Source of the DNA: Pseudomonas migulae
GTDB taxonomy: Bacteria > Pseudomonadota > Gammaproteobacteria > Pseudomonadales > Pseudomonadaceae
Assembly (NCBI RefSeq): GCF_024169315.1
Contig: NZ_JALJWR010000001.1
Coordinates: forward strand, 951,501-1,015,500
Length of the DNA stretch: 64,000 nucleotides
Direction: 5' to 3'
The position numbers and the translations under genes were made by a program. The notes beneath the pieces are model-generated. The model was not told where the DNA came from and did no database searches. It was given only the letters and a program-made list of their open reading frames with translations. Positions 27,177 through 34,690 of this stretch are shown piece after piece. Position 1 is the first letter of the stretch. Every line of letters begins with the position of its first letter.

Positions 27177-27222
27177 TGGAAGACGCCTCCCGGGTAAGTG
27201 TGGGAGGAGTATCCAAGGCATT

Positions 27223-27285
27223 TCTTAACGGAATCTGAAGGTGGACTGAAGTCAGGACCGAGGCTGTCTTCAGATTGCCTTAAGG
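27223..27285. promoter_or_regulatory. Probable response-regulator operator of the hemolysin operon
   Basis: CTTAAC (27224), CTGAAG (27235) and CTGAAG (27246) repeat with an exact 11 bp period on the plus strand. An inverted copy, cttcagattgccttaagg, lies at 27268-27285 and matches the first 18 bp block at 15 of 18 positions. Tandem hexamers one helical turn apart are the pattern bound by OmpR-family dimers. The sites lie between the leftward operon and the rightward cytochrome b561 gene, and may control both. Confidence 0.65.
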
Positions 27286-27383
27286 CTTGGAAGGCAGAGT
27301 TTTCGCCACTTGGCTCAGCAGCCAAACCAGCATCTGGCTACGTGAATGACTCACCAGCCATGACAATCCGCAAGAGGCCCTAT

Positions 27384-27935
27384 ATGACGAGTCACTCGGT
27401 ACCACAGCGGTACGCAGCACTTTCGATCACCTTGCACTGGCTGATGCTCGGGCTGTTTGTTGGCGTCTATGCCTGTATCGAGCTCAAAGGCTGGCTCCCC
27501 CGCCAGCATCCATTGAAGGGTCCGTTGCTGGGCACCCATGCGCTGTTCGGACTGGCGATCTTCTCCTTGGTATGGGTCCGGTTACTCGGTCGTTTACAAA
27601 AACACCCGCCCATCTCGCCCCGCCCGCCTGCCTGGCAGACCGCGTTGGCCCACCTGACCCATCTTGCGCTTTATGCGCTGATGATCGCGACACCCCTGCT
27701 CGGCTGGCTGATGCTCAGTGCAGCCGGAAAACCGATACCGTATTTTGCTTTCACGCTGCCCTCACCCATCGCAGTCGACCCCGATTTGGCGAAGCAGTTG
27801 AAATATTGGCATGAGTGGGTCGGCACCGCCGGGTACTGGCTGATTGGCTTGCACGCCTGCGCAGGCGTTTTCCATCACTACTGGGTGCGCGACAACACCC
27901 TCACACGCATGCTGCCCAAACGCTTCCTGCCCTAG
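27384..27935 (+). CDS. Cytochrome b561
   Basis: 183 residues, four membrane helices. Heme-ligand histidines are expected in LSITLHWLMLGL, LGTHALFGL, YWHEWVG and LHACAGVFHHYW. It belongs to the CybB family of diheme inner-membrane proteins that pass electrons between quinol and acceptors such as superoxide. I start at 27384, which has SD AAGAGG; the frame is open further upstream through the regulatory region. Divergent from the hemolysin operon. Confidence 0.85.
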   Translation: MTSHSVPQRYAALSITLHWLMLGLFVGVYACIELKGWLPRQHPLKGPLLGTHALFGLAIFSLVWVRLLGRLQKHPPISPRPPAWQTALAHLTHLALYALMIATPLLGWLMLSAAGKPIPYFAFTLPSPIAVDPDLAKQLKYWHEWVGTAGYWLIGLHACAGVFHHYWVRDNTLTRMLPKRFLP

Positions 27936-28019
27936 CGCCAGGCAACCGAACAAAATGGTGCCGATCCAGGCTGTGATTTAGCGGATGCGATGGCGGGAAA
28001 AATTTTTTTGATTGCGGAA

Positions 28020-28059
28020 AAAACTAAGGGCTTGCATGAGAAACCTCATGCAAGCCCTT
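28020..28059 (-). terminator. Terminator of the host tRNA-Leu gene
   Basis: A perfect 15 bp stem (aagggcttgcatgag/ctcatgcaagccctt, loop AAAC) followed by a T-rich run on the minus strand. It lies 8 bp beyond the CCA end of the tRNA fragment and is the original host terminator. Confidence 0.9.
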
Positions 28060-28067
28060 GATATTCA

Positions 28068-28126
28068 TGGTGCCCGAAGCCGGAATCGAACCGGCACGCC
28101 CTTACGAGCGGGGGATTTTAAGTCCC
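28068..28126 (-). pseudogene. Displaced 3' part of host tRNA-Leu(UAA): left attachment site of the prophage
   Basis: Read on the minus strand, 59 nt run from the anticodon stem (GGGACTTAAAATCC) through a variable arm, the T arm (GCCGGTTCGATTCCGGC) and the acceptor strand to CCA. The 5' half (acceptor strand, D arm) is missing; what adjoins is phage DNA leading to an integrase. Phages that integrate in a tRNA 3' half leave such a fragment at one end and rebuild the intact tRNA at the other, which here must lie right of the window. Confidence 0.9.
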
Positions 28127-28135
28127 TCAAACCGG

Positions 28136-28154
28136 TTACTTTACGCTCTATTTA
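28136..28154 (+). promoter_or_regulatory. Copy of the prophage boundary motif, next to the attachment site
   Basis: ttactttacgctctattta; its first ten bases match the copy at 46501. It lies 10 bp inside the prophage from the tRNA fragment. Confidence 0.4.
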
Positions 28155-28309
28155 TTTTAAACAAAACAACCAGATTTGAGCGTTCCACTTAAAATGCTGG
28201 CGAAATACGGGCGAAATCGACAACCACAAAAACAATCGATAACTTATTAACCAGTTTTGTCAATCCCACGACGGAGTTGGCGTTACTAAAAAGTTATCAA
28301 ATTTCAATC

Positions 28310-28338
28310 TTGGCGCGAGGGACGAAATAGACTATGTT
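28310..28338 (+). promoter_or_regulatory. Integrase promoter
   Basis: TTGGCG at 28310-28315, 17 bp spacer, TATGTT at 28333-28338; the integrase SD (GGAGG) and ATG follow 15-25 bp later. Confidence 0.55.
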
Positions 28339-28362
28339 ACTAAAATCATAATTGGAGGCGCC

Positions 28363-29775
28363 ATGGGCAACGAGAATAGCGGAAGCAGCAGCACATTTGA
28401 GATGGTTTTTAAGAAAAAGGAAATCGACAAGCTTCCGTTGTCCGCTAAAGGCGTCACCCTTTTCTATCGAGATACAACCGAAGGCAGCGACCTTAGGTTG
28501 AAAATCGGTGTGACTAAAAAAAGCTTTTACGTGAACGCTCGCAGGAGTGTCGGCAAGAAAAACCTGATCAACAAAATCATTCCTCATGATCCCAAAAATT
28601 ACGATCTGGACGACCTAAGGATTGAGGCCAAACGCCTGCTTTCTACGTTGGAACCTGGAGAGCTGCTCGATCAAAAAGGTGACGAGTTCACCATTAGGCA
28701 AGCCTTTGAAAAATGGAAAGGCGTGTACGGTGTTCTTAGCGTAAAAAATGAGAAAGGTAAAACCGCCGATTATTACAAAGAGATGCTAGGCGTACTGAAT
28801 CGATACGTGCCTGACTGGCTAGATCGCGATCTCAGAGAAATCACAGAGGCTGAGTTCCTTGAGAAATACAATGAGCTATCTCCTAAGGGAATTTCACCCG
28901 CTCGAAAAGTGAAAGTGGTGCTTTCGGTCTTAACTGAGTTCGCCATGGCGACCCGTAAAAACCAAGGATTTCACAATTTTACGAGCATCATCGCTGCTCT
29001 CAACAAAGACGTTCCTCAAAAAAGGAATGAGTACAAAATCACGGACGACGACCTTGGTAAATTCATTCGTGCAGCCCTAAAATTGCGTGACAACCCTCCG
29101 GAAGGCATGAGGAGCACGAATCAGCTTCAGCGTTGTATTAACCTGCATCTGCTACAACTTTTTTCCGGAATGCGCCCAGGTGAATTGAGAGCCACGCCGT
29201 TAGAAATGGTTTACACGCATCGAAAAAGTTTTGTTTATGACAGGGCCTACGCATTAGCTGTCAGGAAAAGTGGGCAGGAAATCGAGATTCCGCTCAGCGA
29301 CGTGGCATGGACATTTGTCGAGCGAGAGTACAATCCCAGCCACTCTATGCTCTTTCAGTCCCCTACAGAGCCCACCAAATCGATAGCAGAGACCAGCGCT
29401 CGTGAATATCTCAAGCTGATTTTTGATGAAGCAGGACTAGCGCGCTATCCAAAAAAGGCACTGAGGAATATTTTCCAGCAGTTTTGCAGGAGCGCAGAAA
29501 TACCGTTGCACGACTGGAAAGCTCTTGTAGATCACGTCCCAAAGCAGAAGGACGTAACGGTCGCCTACACATACGATGATCCTGAACACTTGCGCAAACA
29601 AACGCAGAAGATTACGGACCTCATCCTTGAAAAGGCTGGTCTCACAAAAGATCTGTTTGGCCTGAAACTGGAAGAAACAAACAAGTTCAATGAGCTGATG
29701 AAGCTCTTGGCAGAGTTTTCACCGGAAGAACTAAAAAAACTTGGACTTCCGAGCAAAAAAGACGAAACAGTCTAG
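28363..29775 (+). CDS. int: Prophage integrase (tyrosine recombinase)
   Basis: 470 residues. The N-terminal 85 residues form an arm-type DNA-binding domain (LFYRDTTEGSDLRLKIGV). The core-binding domain spans roughly 105-215. The catalytic domain has R in LFSGMRPGELR, the second Arg in KALRNIFQQFCRS (with Lys where the first His of HxxR is common), a His in LVDHVPK, and the tyrosine in VAYTYDD. SD GGAGG at 28353. It lies next to the attachment site, as expected for an enzyme that targets the tRNA-Leu gene. Confidence 0.92.
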   Translation: MGNENSGSSSTFEMVFKKKEIDKLPLSAKGVTLFYRDTTEGSDLRLKIGVTKKSFYVNARRSVGKKNLINKIIPHDPKNYDLDDLRIEAKRLLSTLEPGELLDQKGDEFTIRQAFEKWKGVYGVLSVKNEKGKTADYYKEMLGVLNRYVPDWLDRDLREITEAEFLEKYNELSPKGISPARKVKVVLSVLTEFAMATRKNQGFHNFTSIIAALNKDVPQKRNEYKITDDDLGKFIRAALKLRDNPPEGMRSTNQLQRCINLHLLQLFSGMRPGELRATPLEMVYTHRKSFVYDRAYALAVRKSGQEIEIPLSDVAWTFVEREYNPSHSMLFQSPTEPTKSIAETSAREYLKLIFDEAGLARYPKKALRNIFQQFCRSAEIPLHDWKALVDHVPKQKDVTVAYTYDDPEHLRKQTQKITDLILEKAGLTKDLFGLKLEETNKFNELMKLLAEFSPEELKKLGLPSKKDETV

Positions 29776-29863
29776 TTATTATATTGACAAGTAAATAAAG
29801 CGTTGTCATAATAGTAACTGTTAGATAGATTTGTGTTTTCTGATTTATTGGTTTGGCGACCAT

Positions 29864-29891
29864 AAAGGGCTCTCGGTGAGAGCCCTTTTCT
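29864..29891. terminator. Bidirectional terminator between int and the antitoxin gene
   Basis: Stem AAAGGGCTCTC/GAGAGCCCTTT, loop GGT, followed by T-rich sequence on both sides; it separates two converging genes. Confidence 0.9.
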
Positions 29892-29903
29892 TTTGCCTGC
29901 AAT

Positions 29904-30374
29904 TTAACTTGGAACACCGTGCTCAATCTGCCCAATGAGCCGCAGGATCGAATTGGCCTCTACTTGGGTGCTTACTAGGTCCAGGGGCTTGCGGCCACCG
30001 AGGCCGATCTGTCGGGCTTGAAGCCAGGCTTTTGCTGACAACCCATCGCCTTCGAAGAGTTCGAGTGCAGCAAGAATAATGGTAGCGAGACGGAAGATTG
30101 AGTCGCTTTCGACGGTATTGAACCGCCCTGCCCTAAATCGTCTGATCAAGGTTGTGTTGCTCAGGGAGATGGCCTTGCCGAGAGTTTGAGTGTCGATTTC
30201 GATGAGTTGGGAAAGGGCTTGAAGGGTTTTGATGGAGAAGCCCTGGTGCAGCTGGGTGATCAATTCCGGCCCGGATACTGGGATGCCGAGGCTATCCCAG
30301 GGAGTTGGAGCTGGTGATGCCTGATCAGGCTGGTAATGCCTCATGCTGTGCCACTCGCGCTGATTTTCCTTCAT
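29904..30374 (-). CDS. Xre/MbcA/ParS-type antitoxin (DUF2384), no toxin alongside
   Basis: 156 residues. A central Xre-like helical domain (LGKAISLSNTTLIRRF) is followed by the C-terminal toxin-binding domain WLQARQIGLGGRKPLDLVST...IEHGV, the hallmark of RES-toxin antitoxins. Normally a RES-domain NAD-degrading toxin follows at once; here only a terminator and the converging integrase follow. The start overlaps the end of the replication gene by 50 bp (20 bp if the ATG at 30344 is used), so the two are cotranscribed. It may serve as a regulator or antidote. Confidence 0.85.
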   Translation of the reverse strand: MKENQREWHSMRHYQPDQASPAPTPWDSLGIPVSGPELITQLHQGFSIKTLQALSQLIEIDTQTLGKAISLSNTTLIRRFRAGRFNTVESDSIFRLATIILAALELFEGDGLSAKAWLQARQIGLGGRKPLDLVSTQVEANSILRLIGQIEHGVPS

Positions 30375-32715
30375 GAATCATAGCTTTCAATTCATTCATC
30401 TTGCGCTTATTTTTAGCCTGAAGGTCCAGATCAGGAATAATATTCTTTTGAACGTATCGATTGGCCATATCAAAAAGAGAGGAATCAATCTGATAAATTC
30501 CAGCTGATTTACTTTCGCTTGACGACATTACAAAGCCGAGAAACTTTAATATGTTTTTTGCAGCTACGTATCCGCCACCAGCGACACCTTTCATTTCAAA
30601 AATTGTCCTGGTTAATAGCGTGAATTTGCTGATGGACACACCGTTCCATTTGAGCTTACTAGACTTCAACTTCTCAAAAAACCCTGTAATCGACTCCGTA
30701 TTATAAACTCCGCTCTTCGCAAATTTTACTACTTCGCGGAAAAGCTCAGCCTTGACGAAATTGGCGTGAGTTTGTTTAGATTCACCTGCTAAAATTTCAC
30801 ACTTTTTGATCAGCTCCACTCCATTTTTATTCAAAATGAAATCTAGTTCTGCTTCTGTAAACTCACCTTTTGTGTTCATCAACAGAGCGGCTTCACTCTT
30901 CTCAATTAGCCAATCGTCAGCCAAAACAACGCCCTTATTCCTTTTAACAGCTCTTAATTCAATCAGTTTCTTTTCATCAAGAAATTGGTCATTTAAAAAG
31001 AAATTCATCTTTTCTTCCGAGATGATTTCCTTCTCTTTCTTAATAAGTTTCGACTCACTGCGAGCAATCTTGGCATCATGACTGAGGACTTCCATGTCAA
31101 AACCCAACGCCTGAACTGCTTTATGGATGAAAAACTCATAATTGTTGCGAGAGTAGTTTTCCAAGGCGATCATTTTGCATATTGCTTTGCCGGTAGGATT
31201 TTTTACAAAATCATAAGCCGCTGTTAACGTTTTTGATACGTCGAAGGCTTCGTTTTGTATCTCATTTGCAGCCAAGTTGAATGCTACGCTGAGTTCATCT
31301 TCTGGTAGATTTCTCTTCGCAAATCTCAAATCGTAAGCAATGTTTACACTTTCAACTGCGCGAAATCTCTTGATGCTCTGAATCACGCTTGCAGGTGAAA
31401 CCGTGCCGCAGCAATGCACCAATACGTTTTTGAAATCTTGCAGGTTACATGCCCATCCAGGCCCAATATATGGACTGCAAATTACGACATCGTAACAGTC
31501 TAAGGAATCGGGCTTTCTTGAAACCTCTATCACACCGTTAGCTGTGGCATTGCCTTCGGAACTGTAGAGATAAATCGCATTCAGGCCAGCTTTTATGAAT
31601 GCAGCCTCAAGAGCTTTCCCGTCCTCAATTTTCCCGTCGAAGAAATAAGCAGATTTAACGCCGTCAGCTTTTCTCAATTTAACGATTGCTGCAAGTTCCG
31701 CAACTTTAGTACCTATGAAAACTTTTATACTGGAATAATCACTCGACGGAGTTGTCAGAGCAGGAAATTTTTTCCCAGTAAGACTCTTAATGATATCGAG
31801 ATAGTCTTGGCCAAGTTGAGCGTCAGCAAGCACAACAGTCTCTGCACTTTTAATTGCATCAAAAATAATCTCCCAGCCAAACACTTTATCGTGCATGGAG
31901 CCTGACAAAAACGCGCCGCCATTCACCTGCTCTATAAGCCTCACAACCTCATCAATAAACAGGATTTTGTTATGCTTTCTGAGTTCAGCGTACTGCTCCA
32001 TTACGAATGAGTTAGCGGTTGTACGGAGGCCTTTTCTTGGAGAATCCGTGTCGATTAACGATTGATAGTGTTCGGCTGTGCCAACGTATTTATCGAGCAA
32101 AGATTTCAATGGGGCCAAGTAGACTGGCATTTTGTCGTTCAGCATCGCATCTGCGAACCAGGGCTCGATGCATTCAACGTTTTTGCCAGCTCCCATTTGA
32201 GCTACGAGAGCCAGCGAACTATTGAGTGCTAGACCCTTGTAATCGACGACCTCAACCTCGTTCGGTTTGATCATCCGGCTAACTTTTGCCGTCGTCGTTA
32301 AATCGTGTTTCTTGTATTTTTTAGACAATAATGAGGTGATTTCATATACTTGTTTCGAATTCTCGATAATACATAGCAATGTATGTAAGTCTTTTTTATG
32401 GGCAAGTCTGTCGAGATCGCTGAATATTTGACGCGACGCCTTACCTGCCTCGTGAATGTTTTTTACACTCTCTATTTTTTGCTGGATCAGAAGCGCATTT
32501 TTTTCAAAAACTAGGGTCTTCAAATCGTCACCGATGAGGTCCATTCCGGACTCCAAGGCAATAAGTGCAGTACGAGCGCCGGTGTAGTGAATGCAAAAGT
32601 GGGTGCGATCTGAACCGAGAGAATCTACCTTTTCTTGCAGCAGATCCGAATCAGAAAAAACGGTGAAGGTGGCGTGAGGTGAACGGATTGATCCGTCAAG
32701 GGTTAAGACTTCCAT
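30325..32715 (-). CDS. Large helicase-like phage replication protein
   Basis: 796 residues. Walker A region AQMGAGKN (residues 172-179; Asn replaces the usual Thr/Ser), Walker B ILFIDEVVRL near 250, and helicase-like segments VVICSPYIGPGWACN and VIQSIKRFRA. The layout resembles origin-binding helicase replication proteins (CyRepA1/herpes UL9-like) of phages and plasmids. SD AAAGGA. It is transcribed leftward, opposite to the rest of the phage, from a promoter overlapped by a perfect palindrome. The C-terminal 300 residues are unassigned. Confidence 0.7.
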   Translation of the reverse strand: MEVLTLDGSIRSPHATFTVFSDSDLLQEKVDSLGSDRTHFCIHYTGARTALIALESGMDLIGDDLKTLVFEKNALLIQQKIESVKNIHEAGKASRQIFSDLDRLAHKKDLHTLLCIIENSKQVYEITSLLSKKYKKHDLTTTAKVSRMIKPNEVEVVDYKGLALNSSLALVAQMGAGKNVECIEPWFADAMLNDKMPVYLAPLKSLLDKYVGTAEHYQSLIDTDSPRKGLRTTANSFVMEQYAELRKHNKILFIDEVVRLIEQVNGGAFLSGSMHDKVFGWEIIFDAIKSAETVVLADAQLGQDYLDIIKSLTGKKFPALTTPSSDYSSIKVFIGTKVAELAAIVKLRKADGVKSAYFFDGKIEDGKALEAAFIKAGLNAIYLYSSEGNATANGVIEVSRKPDSLDCYDVVICSPYIGPGWACNLQDFKNVLVHCCGTVSPASVIQSIKRFRAVESVNIAYDLRFAKRNLPEDELSVAFNLAANEIQNEAFDVSKTLTAAYDFVKNPTGKAICKMIALENYSRNNYEFFIHKAVQALGFDMEVLSHDAKIARSESKLIKKEKEIISEEKMNFFLNDQFLDEKKLIELRAVKRNKGVVLADDWLIEKSEAALLMNTKGEFTEAELDFILNKNGVELIKKCEILAGESKQTHANFVKAELFREVVKFAKSGVYNTESITGFFEKLKSSKLKWNGVSISKFTLLTRTIFEMKGVAGGGYVAAKNILKFLGFVMSSSESKSAGIYQIDSSLFDMANRYVQKNIIPDLDLQAKNKRKMNELKAMIHEGKSARVAQHEALPA

Positions 32716-32745
32716 GGTGTTTCCTTTTTATAGATTTATCGTTGG

Positions 32746-32787
32746 CATTTACAGTATAACGTCTTGTAATTTACTTTGCAAGTAAAT
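32746..32787 (-). promoter_or_regulatory. Promoter and palindromic operator of the replication gene
   Basis: On the minus strand, -35 TTGCAA (32776-32781), 17 bp spacer, -10 TATACT (32753-32758). The -35 lies in the centre of the perfect palindrome ATTTACTT-TGC-AAGTAAAT (32769-32787), so a bound repressor would block RNA polymerase. The -10 is followed by GTAAATG, shared with promoters at 35907 and 38515. Confidence 0.7.
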
Positions 32788-32881
32788 AACCTTTCTTTTG
32801 CAGATTTATTAAATTTATTTTTCCGAAAACCCTTCTTTCCTTCTGAAGGCCAGGAAAATCAAGGCTTACAGCGCTTTCAGC

Positions 32882-32904
32882 GCTAAAGGGGCCAGCGGGG
32901 GTGG
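32882..32904 (+). repeat. GGGG-CCAGCGG repeat, copy left of phage tRNA-Leu
   Basis: Core aaaggggccagcgggggtgg. An inverted near-copy is at 33083-33106 on the other side of the tRNA gene; another is at 51891-51908. Each can fold as CGCT...AGCG. Confidence 0.6.
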
Positions 32905-32922
32905 CTGCGGTTGCAAATAGGG

Positions 32923-32951
32923 GTGACATTCCCCTTTTAAATCAGTATGAT
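32923..32951 (+). promoter_or_regulatory. Promoter of phage tRNA-Leu
   Basis: GTGACA at 32923-32928, 17 bp spacer, TATGAT at 32946-32951, about 20 bp before the tRNA 5' end. Confidence 0.65.
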
Positions 32952-32971
32952 CCGTCGCTGCTGCAAGGCAT

Positions 32972-33057
32972 GCGGGGTTGGCGGAATTGGTAGACGCATC
33001 AGACTTAAAATCTGACGATCCACGATCGTACGAGTTCGATTCTCGTACCCCGCACCA
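32972..33057 (+). tRNA. tRNA-Leu(UAA), phage-encoded, complete with CCA
   Basis: 86 nt class II tRNA. Acceptor GCGGGGT pairs with ACCCCGC; anticodon stem TCAGA/TCTGA holds loop CTTAAAA (anticodon UAA); the long variable arm is CGATC-CAC-GATCG; T arm ACGAG-TTCGATT-CTCGT; CCA is encoded. Its body differs from the host tRNA-Leu(UAA) whose 3' part marks the left attachment site, so it is an independent gene of the same isoacceptor. No second tRNA was seen nearby. Confidence 0.97.
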
Positions 33058-33082
33058 ACAAACACTCTCCTCCCTCCTGCAC

Positions 33083-33106
33083 CACCCCCGCTGGTCCCCT
33101 TCAGGC
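33083..33106 (-). repeat. GGGG-CCAGCGG repeat, inverted copy right of phage tRNA-Leu
   Basis: On the minus strand it contains CTGAAGGGGACCAGCGGGGG. With the copy at 32882 it encloses the tRNA in an inverted repeat. The rest of 33058-33351 is non-coding; a TATAAT at 33325 precedes the next gene. Confidence 0.6.
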
Positions 33107-33351
33107 GTTAGCCTGGGCTGCTTTCACTCCTTTCTTCCTCGAAAAATCAAAATCTTTTCTTAAGAGATTTATTTTACTTTTCCGATGGCTGAAACCCGCT
33201 AACCACGTGGCCTCCAGCCGATTTTCGAGCCAAAATTTTTGCAAAATAAAACACCAAAATAGCTCTCCACTCCACCGTCCAAATGTCAGCCAGGTAAACA
33301 GTCGCCGCCACCCTTACAAGACGCTATAATTACATAACAAAAGGAGATGTT

Positions 33352-33936
33352 ATGGTAATTTTAGGAATAGACCCAGGGCTCAGTGGAGCCATAGCCATTT
33401 TGGACGACGGGCAGCTGGTAGAAATCGTTGATATCGAAGCCGCAGAAAGCCGCATAAATTGCGCGCACCTCGCCTCATTAATACACAGACACCAACCAGA
33501 ATTCGCAACTTGCGAGCTTGTCTCGTCCAGACCTGGGCAAGGAGTCACGTCAACGTTTACGTTCGGCCACGCCTTAGGATCAATCACAGGTGTCCTAGCG
33601 GCCCTCGGTGTTCCGTACCTGCTGATCCGACCTCAAGCATGGCAAGGCCACTTCGGCATCCAGTCCAGCTCCAAAGACAAGGGCATTCATAAGCAAGAAA
33701 TCGCCGACCTCGCTCAAAGTCTCTACCCTGCGGCCTCTCTATACGGCCCCAGGGGCGGCCTAAGAGACGGACGTAGCGACGCCCTTCTCCTTGCGCATTA
33801 TGGCCATCTACATCTCTCCGGCAGCACGCCAGAAGCCCTGGTTGAATCGCATAAACCGAAGCCCAAGAAAGCGACAGTGCGAAAGAAGAAACCCAGAAAA
33901 TCCACGGCCTCAGACTCCAACACTGTCGTCCTATAA
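33352..33936 (+). CDS. RuvC-like phage nuclease (Holliday-junction resolvase family)
   Basis: 194 residues. The RNase H-like fold starts with the first catalytic aspartate in VILGIDPGLSGAIAIL (D7). GQGVTSTFTFGHALGSITGVL and the later DGRSDALLLAHYG (Asp pair) fit phage RuvC-type enzymes. A lysine-rich tail (KPKPKKATVRKKKPRKS) may bind DNA. SD AAGGAG. In phages this enzyme resolves branched DNA before packaging. Confidence 0.85.
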   Translation: MVILGIDPGLSGAIAILDDGQLVEIVDIEAAESRINCAHLASLIHRHQPEFATCELVSSRPGQGVTSTFTFGHALGSITGVLAALGVPYLLIRPQAWQGHFGIQSSSKDKGIHKQEIADLAQSLYPAASLYGPRGGLRDGRSDALLLAHYGHLHLSGSTPEALVESHKPKPKKATVRKKKPRKSTASDSNTVVL

Positions 33937-33996
33937 AAGAAAAACCATTGCCCCCTCCATATGCTTCAATTCACTGAAATTATTGGAGGACGAAAT

Positions 33997-34545
33997 ATGG
34001 CAATGGAATGGCTCGGAAGCGTTGTCAGCGCTGTACTCAAGAATGCACCAGGACCGATGCTCGCCATTGGCATCGCAAGTGGCCTTGTCCTGTTCTCACC
34101 AGACACTTTGATTGAAAGCCTTGGGATGGCAGCCATCCGCGTAGAGCACAAGGCAGAAATCGGCGGCGCCTTCCTTCTTTCTATTGCGTACCTTTCCGCA
34201 ACAACGATGCTTTGGCTCAAGGACGTGATTGCCAAGGGCTGGAAGACCCGATCCGCCCGACTCGTCCGAGAACAACGTCTCCGTGAACTGACGCCTGCCG
34301 AGAAGAGTTACCTAGCGCCTTACGTACTTGAACACGAAAACACTCGCTACTTCGAACCGGAAGACGGAATCGCTGGTGGTTTGAGCGCAAAGAACATGCT
34401 TTACCGTAGCTCCAACGTCTTCAACATGCTCCAGGGAGTACCATTCAACATCCAACCCTGGTGTCGGGATTACCTCACTGCGCACCCTGAGCTGCTTGAG
34501 GGGGCTGCCCCACCGCTACAGACTGGCCGAAGAAGACGTATCTAA
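33997..34545 (+). CDS. SieB-like superinfection-exclusion protein
   Basis: 182 residues from MAMEWLGSVVSAVLKN. Two membrane helices at about 18-38 and 52-72 are followed by a cytoplasmic domain with LTPAEKSYLAPYVLEHENTR, GLSAKNMLYRSS and FNIQPWCRDYLTAHPELL, the pattern of the superinfection exclusion B family. In P22 and lambda, SieB blocks related phages in lysogens. The ATG at 33997 has SD GGAGG; the upstream frame adds 12 residues without one. Confidence 0.8.
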   Translation: MAMEWLGSVVSAVLKNAPGPMLAIGIASGLVLFSPDTLIESLGMAAIRVEHKAEIGGAFLLSIAYLSATTMLWLKDVIAKGWKTRSARLVREQRLRELTPAEKSYLAPYVLEHENTRYFEPEDGIAGGLSAKNMLYRSSNVFNMLQGVPFNIQPWCRDYLTAHPELLEGAAPPLQTGRRRRI

Positions 34546-34571
34546 TCCGCTTCCTCTTTTTGTTCTAGTGA

Positions 34572-34592
34572 CAAATCTGTCCAGTACAGATT
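34572..34592. repeat. Inverted repeat AAATCTGT-N5-ACAGATTT
   Basis: Perfect 8 bp arms between the sieB-like gene and the RNA ligase promoter. The left half with flanks, ACAAATCTGT, recurs at 35887-35896 in front of the next operon, so it is a candidate operator. Confidence 0.5.
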
Positions 34593-34615
34593 TATGCAAT
34601 AACAATTAAAAACAT

Positions 34616-34632
34616 ACATTGCGCTATAATAT
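34616..34632 (+). promoter_or_regulatory. Boundary motif with TATAAT before the RNA ligase gene
   Basis: acattgcgctataatat; it contains a perfect TATAAT (34625-34630). A second TATAAT lies at 34654-34659, so there may be two start sites. Confidence 0.5.
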
Positions 34633-34690
34633 CTTTACTCATATATATGTGGTTATAATATGTGAGAGAACAATATTAAGAGCGCCCATA

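Noticed and set aside
28068..28126. Functional tRNA-Leu gene at the left prophage border
   Set aside because: The acceptor 5' strand and D arm are missing; only the 3' part from the anticodon stem is present.
30806..31081. Plus-strand 91-codon frame inside the replication gene
   Set aside because: Shadow of the 796-residue protein; composition is complementary low-complexity Ser/Phe.
32972..33057. Phage tRNA-Leu as the right attachment site
   Set aside because: It is on the opposite strand and shares little beyond the anticodon loop with the left fragment; phage genes continue on both sides of it.
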